Made by a program: the position numbers and the translations under genes
Shown: in pieces, positions 1 to 4,684 of the stretch
Numbering within the stretch: the stretch's first letter is position 1
Layout of the letters: each line of letters begins with the position of its first letter
The notes under the pieces: model-generated
What the model was told of the DNA's origin: nothing
The model's database searches: none
What the model saw: the letters and a program-made list of their open reading frames with translations, nothing else
Assembly: GCA_025455945.1 (NCBI GenBank)
Contig: JALOLN010000151.1
Span: 1-5,527 of the forward strand
Direction: 5' to 3'
Origin: Actinomycetes bacterium
Lineage (GTDB): Bacteria > Actinomycetota > Actinomycetes > Prado026
DNA length: 5,527 bases

Positions 1-42
1 CTCGACGAACCCGCAGCGGACGACCTCCGCCAGGACCGTCAC
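1..42 (-). CDS. Probable L-asparaginase II family protein, first 14 codons only
   Basis: Reading leftward from a GTG at 42-40 gives 14 uninterrupted codons, MTVLAEVVRCGFVE, to the window edge. This resembles the N-terminus typical of actinobacterial asparaginase II proteins (PF06089 type), which begin with a 'VLAEVVRSGFVE'-like strand. Members of that family hydrolyse L-asparagine to aspartate and ammonia. The start lies 11 bases after the rsiG stop on the same strand, so the gene would be the third member of a BKACE-rsiG-asparaginase transcription unit. The spacer (GCCCCAGCCCG) contains no good Shine-Dalgarno sequence, so translation may be coupled to rsiG. The assignment rests on only 14 residues and must be read as tentative; the catalytic part is outside the window. 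Confidence 0.5.
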   Translation of the reverse strand, partial: MTVLAEVVRCGFVE

Positions 43-53
43 CGGGCTGGGGC

Positions 54-605
54 TCAGTCGTCGGCCCGCAGCAGCTCGTCGACGGACGCCTCGCCCTCGC
101 GGTAGCGCCGGGTGATCTCGGCGGTGAGGGTGTCCATGACGTGCTGCACGCGCCGGCGGACGTCGCTCACGGTCCGCTCGTACGCCGCGATCTCCTCGGC
201 CGCCGCGGCCAGCTCGCCGTCGGACAGTGCGCCGACGTCGGACAGGTGCGGGTCGGCGATGAGCTGCTCGACCCGGCGGCGGCTCTCGGCCACCCGCGTC
301 GGCTCGACGTGCAGGTAGCGGCCCAGGCCGTGCGGGGCGGTGCGGCGGCCCTCGCCCAGGACCTCGGGCAGGTGCTCCACGAGCGGGACGCCGGACGCCT
401 CCGCGCGGCGCACCCGCTCCGCCCGGATGATGTCCAGCCGGCCCTGGAGCAGCCGCCGGATGTAGGACAGGTCGGCGTCCTCCTGCTCGGCCTCGTGGCG
501 GCGCTCCCGGACCTCCTGCAGGGACAGCTCCCGCAGCCCGTCCAGGAAGCCCTCGCCGAGCACCTTGTCCACCCGCCGCCGGCCCCCGGGCATCGGCTCG
601 CTCAT
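54..605 (-). CDS. rsiG: RsiG-family anti-sigma factor (c-di-GMP-dependent, WhiG-type sigma)
   Basis: The 183-residue cytoplasmic protein has no signal or membrane segment. It is mostly helical, with long charged helices at about 22-70 and 127-170 separated by a variable linker (71-125). What identifies it is the c-di-GMP signature of RsiG, E-x3-S-x2-R-x3-Q-x3-D, present twice. Copy 2 is perfect (E143, S147, R150, Q154, D158). Copy 1 has S47, R50, Q54 and D58 with Asp43 in the Glu position. The two copies are exactly 100 residues apart. In Streptomyces, RsiG folds as an antiparallel coiled coil that binds two c-di-GMP molecules and then sequesters the sporulation sigma factor WhiG; a single-motif dimeric version occurs in Rubrobacter. 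The ATG overlaps the stop of the upstream BKACE gene (ATGA) and has its own ribosome-binding site. The first two residues after Met and the motif spacing fit a complete protein. No whiG/fliA gene lies in the window, so the partner sigma is inferred. Family call is strong; the exact regulon is unknown. Confidence 0.88.
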   Translation of the reverse strand: MSEPMPGGRRRVDKVLGEGFLDGLRELSLQEVRERRHEAEQEDADLSYIRRLLQGRLDIIRAERVRRAEASGVPLVEHLPEVLGEGRRTAPHGLGRYLHVEPTRVAESRRRVEQLIADPHLSDVGALSDGELAAAAEEIAAYERTVSDVRRRVQHVMDTLTAEITRRYREGEASVDELLRADD

Positions 606-1450
606 GCTGCTCCCTCTCCGCGGCGGTCCTTGACGCCCAGCATCGACCGGGCGGCCGCGGGGCTCATCGGCGGCCGCTGGGCCAGCCGGGCCAGCTCGGC
701 GGCGCGGGCCACCAGCTGGGCGTTGTCGCGGACCGGCTCGCCCTTGGCGTAGGTCAGCGTGTCCTCCATGCCGACGCGCAGGTGGCCGCCCGCGGCGAGC
801 GCGCCGAGCGCCACCGGCAGGGTCCCCCGCCCCACGCCGGTCGCCGACCACGACGCCCCGGCGGGCAGCGCCCGGACGCCGGTGAGCAGCGCCTCCAGCG
901 ACGCCGGCATGCCGCCGGGCACCCCCATGACGAAGTCGCAGTGCACGTGCCCGCCGGACGGGGGGCCGTACTCGTCGAGCAGGCGGTTCAGCGCGTGCAC
1001 CTGGCCGAGGTCGAACAGCTCGAACTCGGGGACGATCCCCGCCTCCTGGGTGCGCCGGTACAGCTCGACCATGAACGGCCACGGGTTGAGGAAGACGTCG
1101 TCGCCGAAGTTGACCGTGCCGCAGGTCAGCGAGCAGGAGTCGGGGGCGGCCTCGAGGACTGCCAGCCGGTCCTCGAACGGGTCGTGGACCGAGCCGCCGG
1201 TGGAGAGCTGGACCAGCAGCCCGCTGCCGTCGCGCACGGCGGCGACCGTCTCGGTGAGCCGGCCGAGGTCCAGCGTCGGCTGCGCGGCGTCGTCGCGGAT
1301 GTGCACGTGGATCATCGCGGCCCCGGCCGCCTCGCACGCGCGGGCCGTCTCCACGAGCTCGGAGAGGGTCACGGGCAGCGCGGGGGCGTCGGCCTTGGCC
1401 GTCTCCGCCCCCGTCGGGGCAACCGTGATCATCGTCTCCGCGAGGGACAT
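602..1450 (-). CDS. BKACE family (DUF849) beta-keto acid cleavage enzyme
   Basis: The protein has 282 residues, usual for the family (PF05853). BKACE enzymes are Zn-dependent TIM-barrel Claisen-type enzymes that react a beta-keto acid with acetyl-CoA to give acetoacetate and a new acyl-CoA. The best known is Kce, 3-keto-5-aminohexanoate cleavage enzyme of lysine fermentation. Visible family marks are the N-terminal ITVAPTGAE (8-16), the metal-binding H48-x-H50 in MIHVHIRD, QLSTGG (81-86), GTVNFG (111-116), PEFELFD (141-147), and RVGMEDT (225-231). In the last, E229 matches the third Zn ligand and R225/D230 match the catalytic Arg/Asp of Kce. All key residues are present, so it should be active. 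The substrate cannot be read from sequence, and Kce itself is only one of many BKACE activities. A second ATG at codon 7 (1432-1430), preceded closely by GGAG, is an alternative start. The gene is first in the leftward unit and overlaps rsiG by four bases. Confidence 0.93.
   Translation of the reverse strand: MSLAETMITVAPTGAETAKADAPALPVTLSELVETARACEAAGAAMIHVHIRDDAAQPTLDLGRLTETVAAVRDGSGLLVQLSTGGSVHDPFEDRLAVLEAAPDSCSLTCGTVNFGDDVFLNPWPFMVELYRRTQEAGIVPEFELFDLGQVHALNRLLDEYGPPSGGHVHCDFVMGVPGGMPASLEALLTGVRALPAGASWSATGVGRGTLPVALGALAAGGHLRVGMEDTLTYAKGEPVRDNAQLVARAAELARLAQRPPMSPAAARSMLGVKDRRGEGAA
610..619 (-). promoter_or_regulatory. Ribosome-binding site of rsiG inside the BKACE gene
   Basis: On the minus strand GGAGAGGGAG lies four bases before the rsiG ATG at 605-603. 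It supports that start and shows that rsiG can be translated independently, as well as by coupling across the ATGA overlap. Confidence 0.6.
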
Positions 1451-1489
1451 GCCGCCATGGTGTCACGTCCCGGTGCCAGGTTCACCCGA

Positions 1490-1506
1490 CCGGCCCAGCG
1501 GGCCGG
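1490..1506. repeat. Short perfect inverted repeat in the divergent promoter region
   Basis: CCGGCCC-AGC-GGGCCGG is a perfect 7-bp dyad with a 3-base centre. It lies 40 bases upstream of the BKACE start and 79 bases upstream of the 861-aa gene. It could be an operator or a hairpin in a leftward leader, but short GC-only dyads arise often by chance at this base composition. Confidence 0.3.
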
Positions 1507-1520
1507 CCGCGCCGAGGGGC

Positions 1521-1548
1521 TCAACACCCCCGGGCAACCTGCCGATGG
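1521..1548 (+). promoter_or_regulatory. Possible WhiG/FliA-type promoter for the 861-aa gene
   Basis: TCAA at 1521-1524, a 16-base spacer, and GCCGATGG at 1541-1548 resemble the flagellar/WhiG sigma consensus TAAA-N15/16-GCCGATAA (3 of 4 and 6 of 8 matches). Transcription would begin near 1555, about 20 bases before the Shine-Dalgarno sequence, a sensible geometry. The mismatches are at the two A residues that end the -10 element. GCCGAT also occurs in coding sequence here (for example at 2326-2331), so chance is a serious alternative. Its interest comes from the RsiG gene just across the spacer. Confidence 0.25.
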
Positions 1549-1573
1549 GGAGGTATCCACAGACGGCGGTGAG

Positions 1574-1580
1574 GGAGGAG
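1574..1580 (+). promoter_or_regulatory. Strong Shine-Dalgarno sequence of the 861-aa gene
   Basis: GGAGGAG, within a purine run that extends to 1583, ends four bases before the ATG at 1585. It fixes this start and suggests efficient translation initiation. Confidence 0.75.
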
Positions 1581-1584
1581 GGGC

Positions 1585-4170
1585 ATGCTCGACGGCGACC
1601 TCCTCACCAGCCCGATCGAGACGGTCCTGCTCGACCTCGCGGCGCAGGGCGCGACCGGCTGCCTCTACGCGACCGACCCCGAGGGCGCCGAAGCAGAGGT
1701 CTACCTGCGCGAGGGCCTCGTCTACTCGGTCTGGGTGCCCGGCCGCCGGCCGCTGCTCGGCTCCCGGCTGATGTCGTCCGGCGCGCTGGCCCCGGAGACC
1801 CTCGCCGAGGCGCTGGAGATCCAGCGCAGCGAGCTGCAGGGGTGGCGGCTCGGGGAGCTGCTCGTCTACCTCGGGTTCGTCGACCGCGAGGTGGTCGAGG
1901 CGTTCGTCTCCGAGCAGCTCATCGACATGCTCACCGACCTGCTGGGCTGGCAGGTGACGACGTGGCGGTTCAAGAAGAAGAAGACCGCCCGGATGGACGT
2001 CGCGCCGCCGCAGGAGGTCCCGACGCTGCTCGCCGAGGGGCGCCGTCGTCGCGCCCACCGGGAGGACCTGCAGACGCTGCTCGGCGGGGTGGACGCCGTG
2101 CCGGTGCTGTCCTCGAGCGCCGTCGTCAGCGACGACGTCGTCCTGGGCCCCGGCGAGTGGGCGATGCTGTGCAAGGTCGACGGCGAGCGGTCGGTGTCCG
2201 ACCTCGCGGTGGACTGCGGCTACACGGTCTACGAGGCCCTGCAGGTCGTCGCCGCGCTCGTGGGGGCGGGCCTGGTCGAGGTCGACGGCTCCGAGCCGGT
2301 GGACGCCGAGGCGCCCGAGACGCCCGCCGATGAGCTCGATGCCGCTCAGGACGAGGACCCGGACGAGGACTCCGACGACGAGCCGACGGTCGCTGAGGTC
2401 GCCGCCTCGGTGGCCCGGGTGACCGCCGCACTGGAGGGGATGTTCGCCGCCGAGTCCGCACCGGACCCGACGCCGTCCCAGCCGCCCGAGCCCCCCGAGC
2501 CCCCCGAGCCCCCCCTCGCGTTGATCACCGGCGAACCGGGTCTTTCGGCGCCTGAGAACCCCGATATGCCGATGATCAACGCGCCCGAAGGGGCCGCAGG
2601 GGCGGCGGAGCTCCGCGAGGCGCAGGAGCGCGAGCGCCGCCGGCTCGAGGCGATCGCCATCGCCGCGGAGGTGGAGGCGGCCCGCCTTGCCGAGATGGGC
2701 CGCATCCAGCAGAACAAGCTCGGCCGCCTGGACGCCGCCGTGGAGGAGCGGGCCTGGGCGGAGCACGCCGTCTGGCTCGCCGGGGAGCGGTCCCGGGTCG
2801 AGGCCGAGGCGTGGCGGTTCCACCGGCTGTGGCTGGCCGAGGAGCGCGCCGAGGCCGAGGAGCCCGCCTGGGCGGACCACCGGGCCTGGCTGGCCGCTGA
2901 ACGGGTCCGGGTCGAGCCGGCCGCCTGGGCCGACCACCGGGCCTGGCTGGACGCGCAGCGGACGGCGATCGAGGCCACCGCCTGGGCCGACCACGCCACC
3001 TGGCTGGCCGCCGAGCGGGCCGGCGCCGAGGAGCAGGCCTGGGCCGACCACGCGCAGTGGGAGGCCGACCGCAAGGCAGCCGCCGAGATCGAGGCCTGGG
3101 CGGCGCACCGGGTGTGGCTGGACGAGCAGCGGGCCGCGGCCGAGGCGACCGCGTGGGCCGACCACGCCGCCTGGCTGGCCGCCGAGCGGGCCGGCGTCGA
3201 GAACGAGGCCTGGACCGCGCACGCCGCCTGGCTGGCCGCCGAGCGGGCGGGCGTCGAGGAGCAGGCCTGGGCCGACCACGAGCAGTGGCTGTCCTCAGAG
3301 CGCACCCGCGACGAGAGCCGGGCCTGGGCGGACCACGCCGCCTGGCTCGCCGCCGAGCGGGCCGCGGTCGAGGACGAGGCCTGGACGGCGCACGCGACGT
3401 GGCTCGCCGAGCAGCGGGCCAGTGCGGAGGAGCAGGCCTGGACTGACCACGAGGCGTGGCTGGAGGAACAGCGCCGCGCCGCCGAGGAGGCCGAGCGCCG
3501 CGAGCGCGAGGAGCGCGAAGCCGCCGAACGGCGCGAACGGGAAGAGCGCGAGGAACGCGAACGGCGCGAGCGCGAGGAGGCCGAGCGGGCCGCCGCCGCA
3601 GCAGCGGCTGAAGCAGCTGCCGCGGCAGCCGCTGAGGCTGCCGCCGCCGAGGAGTCCGCGCGGCTCATCGAGGAGGCTCGGCAGGCCGCCGCCGCGGCCG
3701 CCGCCGCCCTGGCGGCCCGGTCCGTCGAACCCGACGACCCCGACGACGACCCCGACGACGACACGACCTCGACCGCAATGCTCATCGGCCTGACCGACGA
3801 CGTGAGCCCGGTCAGCCTCATCTCCCAGCTCAACGCCGAGGCGACGGCCGCGGTGGCCCGGGCGATCCAGCGGTCGGACGCCGACGACGCCGACGACGAC
3901 CCCGACGACAGCACCGATGCCACCGAGGAAGCCGACGCTCCGCCCGCCCGGCCGGCCACCGCTGCCCAGCCGCGGTACCGCTCGGTCGACCGCGACGGCA
4001 CGGACACCGCCGCCCTGCTTCGTGAGCTGTCCGGGCTGTTCGCGACGTCCACCGACGCAGGCGGCGGAGCCGGACCGGCCACATCGACGCCGCCGCCGAC
4101 AGCGCCGACCCGGCCGCACCCCACCCGGGACGACGGCAAGAAGAAGAAGCGCGGACTGTTCGGCCGCTGA
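1585..4170 (+). CDS. DUF4388/PATAN-type protein with MshEN-like motifs, thirteen WxxHxxW repeats and a coiled-coil tail
   Basis: The protein has 861 residues and no signal peptide or membrane segment. Residues 3-160 match the DUF4388 (PatA N-terminal-like) pattern. Within it, residues 57-80 and 88-111 each fit the 24-residue MshEN c-di-GMP-binding layout: L58, G59, G66, L73, L77, Q80, then R88, L89, G90, G97, V104, V108, Q111. Residues 188-233 resemble the small winged-helix-like segment that often follows DUF4388. An acidic stretch (235-267) and a PPE linker (300-310) lead to a helical region (339-388). Thirteen 19-residue repeats occupy 390-636. An E/R-rich helix (637-668), Ala-rich helix with two A7E units (669-712), acidic Asp/Pro segments (716-727, 765-775), short helices (742-763, 807-819) and a polybasic end KKKKRGLFGR (852-861) complete it. 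I do not recognise a named orthologue. The make-up suggests a cytoplasmic scaffold or adaptor with an N-terminal sensor. A role downstream of c-di-GMP is inference from the motifs and from the divergent rsiG. Confidence 0.85.
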   Translation: MLDGDLLTSPIETVLLDLAAQGATGCLYATDPEGAEAEVYLREGLVYSVWVPGRRPLLGSRLMSSGALAPETLAEALEIQRSELQGWRLGELLVYLGFVDREVVEAFVSEQLIDMLTDLLGWQVTTWRFKKKKTARMDVAPPQEVPTLLAEGRRRRAHREDLQTLLGGVDAVPVLSSSAVVSDDVVLGPGEWAMLCKVDGERSVSDLAVDCGYTVYEALQVVAALVGAGLVEVDGSEPVDAEAPETPADELDAAQDEDPDEDSDDEPTVAEVAASVARVTAALEGMFAAESAPDPTPSQPPEPPEPPEPPLALITGEPGLSAPENPDMPMINAPEGAAGAAELREAQERERRRLEAIAIAAEVEAARLAEMGRIQQNKLGRLDAAVEERAWAEHAVWLAGERSRVEAEAWRFHRLWLAEERAEAEEPAWADHRAWLAAERVRVEPAAWADHRAWLDAQRTAIEATAWADHATWLAAERAGAEEQAWADHAQWEADRKAAAEIEAWAAHRVWLDEQRAAAEATAWADHAAWLAAERAGVENEAWTAHAAWLAAERAGVEEQAWADHEQWLSSERTRDESRAWADHAAWLAAERAAVEDEAWTAHATWLAEQRASAEEQAWTDHEAWLEEQRRAAEEAERREREEREAAERREREEREERERREREEAERAAAAAAAEAAAAAAAEAAAAEESARLIEEARQAAAAAAAALAARSVEPDDPDDDPDDDTTSTAMLIGLTDDVSPVSLISQLNAEATAAVARAIQRSDADDADDDPDDSTDATEEADAPPARPATAAQPRYRSVDRDGTDTAALLRELSGLFATSTDAGGGAGPATSTPPPTAPTRPHPTRDDGKKKKRGLFGR
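1753..1917 (+). other. MshEN-like tandem motif region (possible c-di-GMP site) within the 861-aa protein
   Basis: These codons (residues 57-111) encode two consecutive 24-residue segments with the spacing of the MshEN pattern: Arg-Leu-Gly, hydrophobic pair at 6-7, Gly at 10, hydrophobics at 11-12, Leu at 17 and 21, Gln at 24. Segment 2 (88-111) keeps RLG, G97 and Q111, with Val for Leu at 17 and 21. Segment 1 (57-80) keeps LG, G66, L73, L77 and Q80 but has Leu57 for Arg. The spacer is seven residues, against five in classical MshEN. The similarity could instead reflect only the shared helical-bundle fold of type II secretion ATPase N-domains. Confidence 0.5.
2488..2514 (+). repeat. Three 9-bp direct repeats encoding a Pro-Pro-Glu linker
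   Basis: GAGCCCCCC is repeated three times without a gap and gives the PPEPPEPPEPP linker (residues 300-310). The unit is in frame, so slippage would change linker length without breaking the gene. Confidence 0.8.
2517..2583. repeat. 67-bp palindromic segment with 16-bp inverted repeats inside the coding sequence
   Basis: The left arm CGCGTTGATCACCGGC (2517-2532) and right arm GCCGATGATCAACGCG (2568-2583) are inverted repeats matching at 15 of 16 positions (C2528 faces A2572). The 35-base loop can pair further, with GGGT at 2538-2541 and ACCC at 2558-2561. Lines 2521-2580 are 35/60 G+C (58%), clearly below the neighbouring sequence, and use codons rare here (TTG, GGT, CTT, CCT, GAT). The segment encodes about residues 311-333, between the Pro-rich linker and the helical region. 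It may be a small palindromic insertion or an mRNA hairpin. Confidence 0.75.
2752..3492 (+). repeat. Thirteen tandem 57-bp repeats encoding 19-residue WxxHxxW units
   Basis: The repeats follow one another with no insertions or deletions (13 x 57 = 741 bp; residues 390-636). A consensus unit reads AWADHAAWLAAERAGVEEQ. A1, W2, H5, W8 and E17 are present in all thirteen; L9 and R13 in twelve. Unit 6 (3037-3093) is the outlier, with Glu at 9 and Arg-Lys at 12-13. Units 2 and 3 have Pro only near their ends (positions 19 and 18). Units 5, 8, 9 and 11 are the most alike at DNA level, implying recent duplication or gene conversion. Such arrays can change copy number by recombination. Confidence 0.95.
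3493..3720 (+). other. Low-complexity E/R-rich then Ala-rich helical segment
   Basis: Residues 637-668 consist almost wholly of Glu, Arg and Ala, in the pattern of a charged single alpha-helix or coiled coil. Residues 669-712 are mainly Ala with two A7E units. The Ala run mixes GCA, GCT, GCG and GCC, unlike the GCC-dominated rest of the gene, which breaks up what would otherwise be a long GCC homopolymer. Confidence 0.7.
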
Positions 4171-4255
4171 CCCGCGCCCCCGAACCGCTGCCCGCCCGGC
4201 ACTACGGTGAGCGCCGGGATTCCCGGGTCGGACCAGCGGAAGGCGGAGGACCTCG
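4171..4255 (+). promoter_or_regulatory. Spacer before dtd with a possible promoter and a dyad
   Basis: The 85-bp gap contains TACGGT at 4203-4208, which fits a loose TAnnnT -10 element but has no recognisable -35. It also contains the dyad CCGGGA-T-TCCCGG at 4214-4226, operator-like in form. There is no hairpin followed by T residues, so no intrinsic terminator separates the 861-aa gene from dtd. Either a weak promoter for dtd or read-through is possible. Confidence 0.3.
4245..4250 (+). promoter_or_regulatory. Shine-Dalgarno sequence of dtd
   Basis: GGAGGA ends five bases before the ATG at 4256 and supports that start. Confidence 0.7.
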
Positions 4256-4681
4256 ATGCGGGCCGTCGTCCAGGTCGTCAGCTCGGCCAGCGTCACCGTC
4301 GACGGCACCGTTGTCGCCCGCATCGACTCCCCCGGCCTCGTCGTCCTGCTCGGCGTCACCCACGACGACACCCCGGAGCGGGCGGCCCGGCTGGCGGCCA
4401 AGGTCCACGACCTGCGGATCATGGACGACGAGCGGTCGGCGGCCGACCTCGGCGCCCCGCTCGTCGTCGTCAGCCAGTTCACCCTCTACGGCGACGCGCG
4501 CAAGGGACGGCGTCCGACCTGGGCGGCCGCCGCGCCCGGCGAGGTGGCCGAGCCGCTCGTCGAGGCGTTCTGCGCCGCGCTGCGCGCCCGGGGCGCCGAC
4601 GTCGGCACGGGGGTGTTCGGGGCGCACATGGCGGTGGCGCTGGTCAACGACGGCCCGCGCACGCTCGTCGTCGAGGGCTGA
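4256..4681 (+). CDS. dtd: D-aminoacyl-tRNA deacylase (DTD)
   Basis: The 141-residue cytoplasmic enzyme hydrolyses D-aminoacyl-tRNAs (and glycyl-tRNA(Ala)), recycling tRNA and preventing D-amino acid or mischarged-Gly entry into protein. Both family signatures are visible: SQFTLYGD at 73-80 (the SQxTL motif) and NDGPRT at 131-136 (the NxGPxT motif with the Gly133-cisPro134 that gives chiral proofreading across the dimer). The N-terminus MRAVVQVVSSASVTVDG is typical, and the length equals that of a standard bacterial DTD, so the gene is complete. The start is fixed by GGAGGA five bases upstream. A transporter gene begins three bases after the stop, so the two are probably cotranscribed. Nothing is unusual about the sequence. 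Confidence 0.97.
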   Translation: MRAVVQVVSSASVTVDGTVVARIDSPGLVVLLGVTHDDTPERAARLAAKVHDLRIMDDERSAADLGAPLVVVSQFTLYGDARKGRRPTWAAAAPGEVAEPLVEAFCAALRARGADVGTGVFGAHMAVALVNDGPRTLVVEG

Positions 4682-4684
4682 GCG

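Larger units (their letters stand above)
1451..1584. promoter_or_regulatory. Divergent intergenic region between BKACE-rsiG and the 861-aa gene
   Basis: The 134-bp non-coding spacer must carry promoters for both the leftward BKACE-rsiG unit and the rightward 861-aa gene. It contains a perfect 7-bp hairpin (1490-1506), a weak GGGG/CCCC dyad (1516-1530), a possible WhiG/FliA-type promoter on the plus strand (1521-1548) and a strong Shine-Dalgarno sequence (1574-1580). No convincing -10/-35 pair was found for the leftward unit; a TTGAGC at 1524-1519 on the minus strand lacks a -10 partner. A shared spacer makes joint regulation plausible but not shown. Confidence 0.5.

Noticed and set aside
141..752. 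203-residue plus-strand frame opposite rsiG and BKACE
   Set aside because: It lies antisense to two well-supported genes and shows no recognisable motif.
1424..1434. GTGATCATCG in the BKACE 5' end resembling the arms of the 2517-2583 palindrome
   Set aside because: The shared stretch is short, lacks an inverted partner, and encodes the conserved MITV of the BKACE family.
54..1466. Single 470-residue leftward frame covering both BKACE and rsiG
   Set aside because: Only the last 183 residues are a real protein (RsiG). The first part is an Arg/Gly/Pro-rich shadow of the BKACE gene, which is read in another frame with clear family motifs.
1554..1559. TATCCA as a housekeeping -10 element for the 861-aa gene
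   Set aside because: It does not fit TAnnnT, and no -35-like sequence lies about 17 bases upstream.
1429..3279. 616-residue open frame on the minus strand
   Set aside because: It is antisense to the 861-aa gene, and its Gly/Pro/Leu-rich 19-residue periodicity merely mirrors the plus-strand repeats. No family motif or ribosome-binding site was seen.
2752..3492. Regular 57-bp repeats as a possible CRISPR array
   Set aside because: There are no unique spacers between conserved repeats; the units are contiguous, in frame and conserved at protein level.
2687..3793. 368-residue Pro/Arg/Gly-rich plus-strand frame inside the 861-aa gene
   Set aside because: It overlaps the real frame over its full length, has a composition typical of out-of-frame high-GC DNA, and lacks a plausible start context.
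2346..4202. 618-residue Ser/Ala-rich open frame on the minus strand
   Set aside because: It is another antisense shadow; the Ser/Ala/Arg content is what the reverse complement of GAG/GCC/CGG-rich coding repeats would give.
4171..4255. Intrinsic terminator after the 861-aa gene
   Set aside because: The only dyad (4214-4226) is short with a one-base centre and is not followed by a T run.
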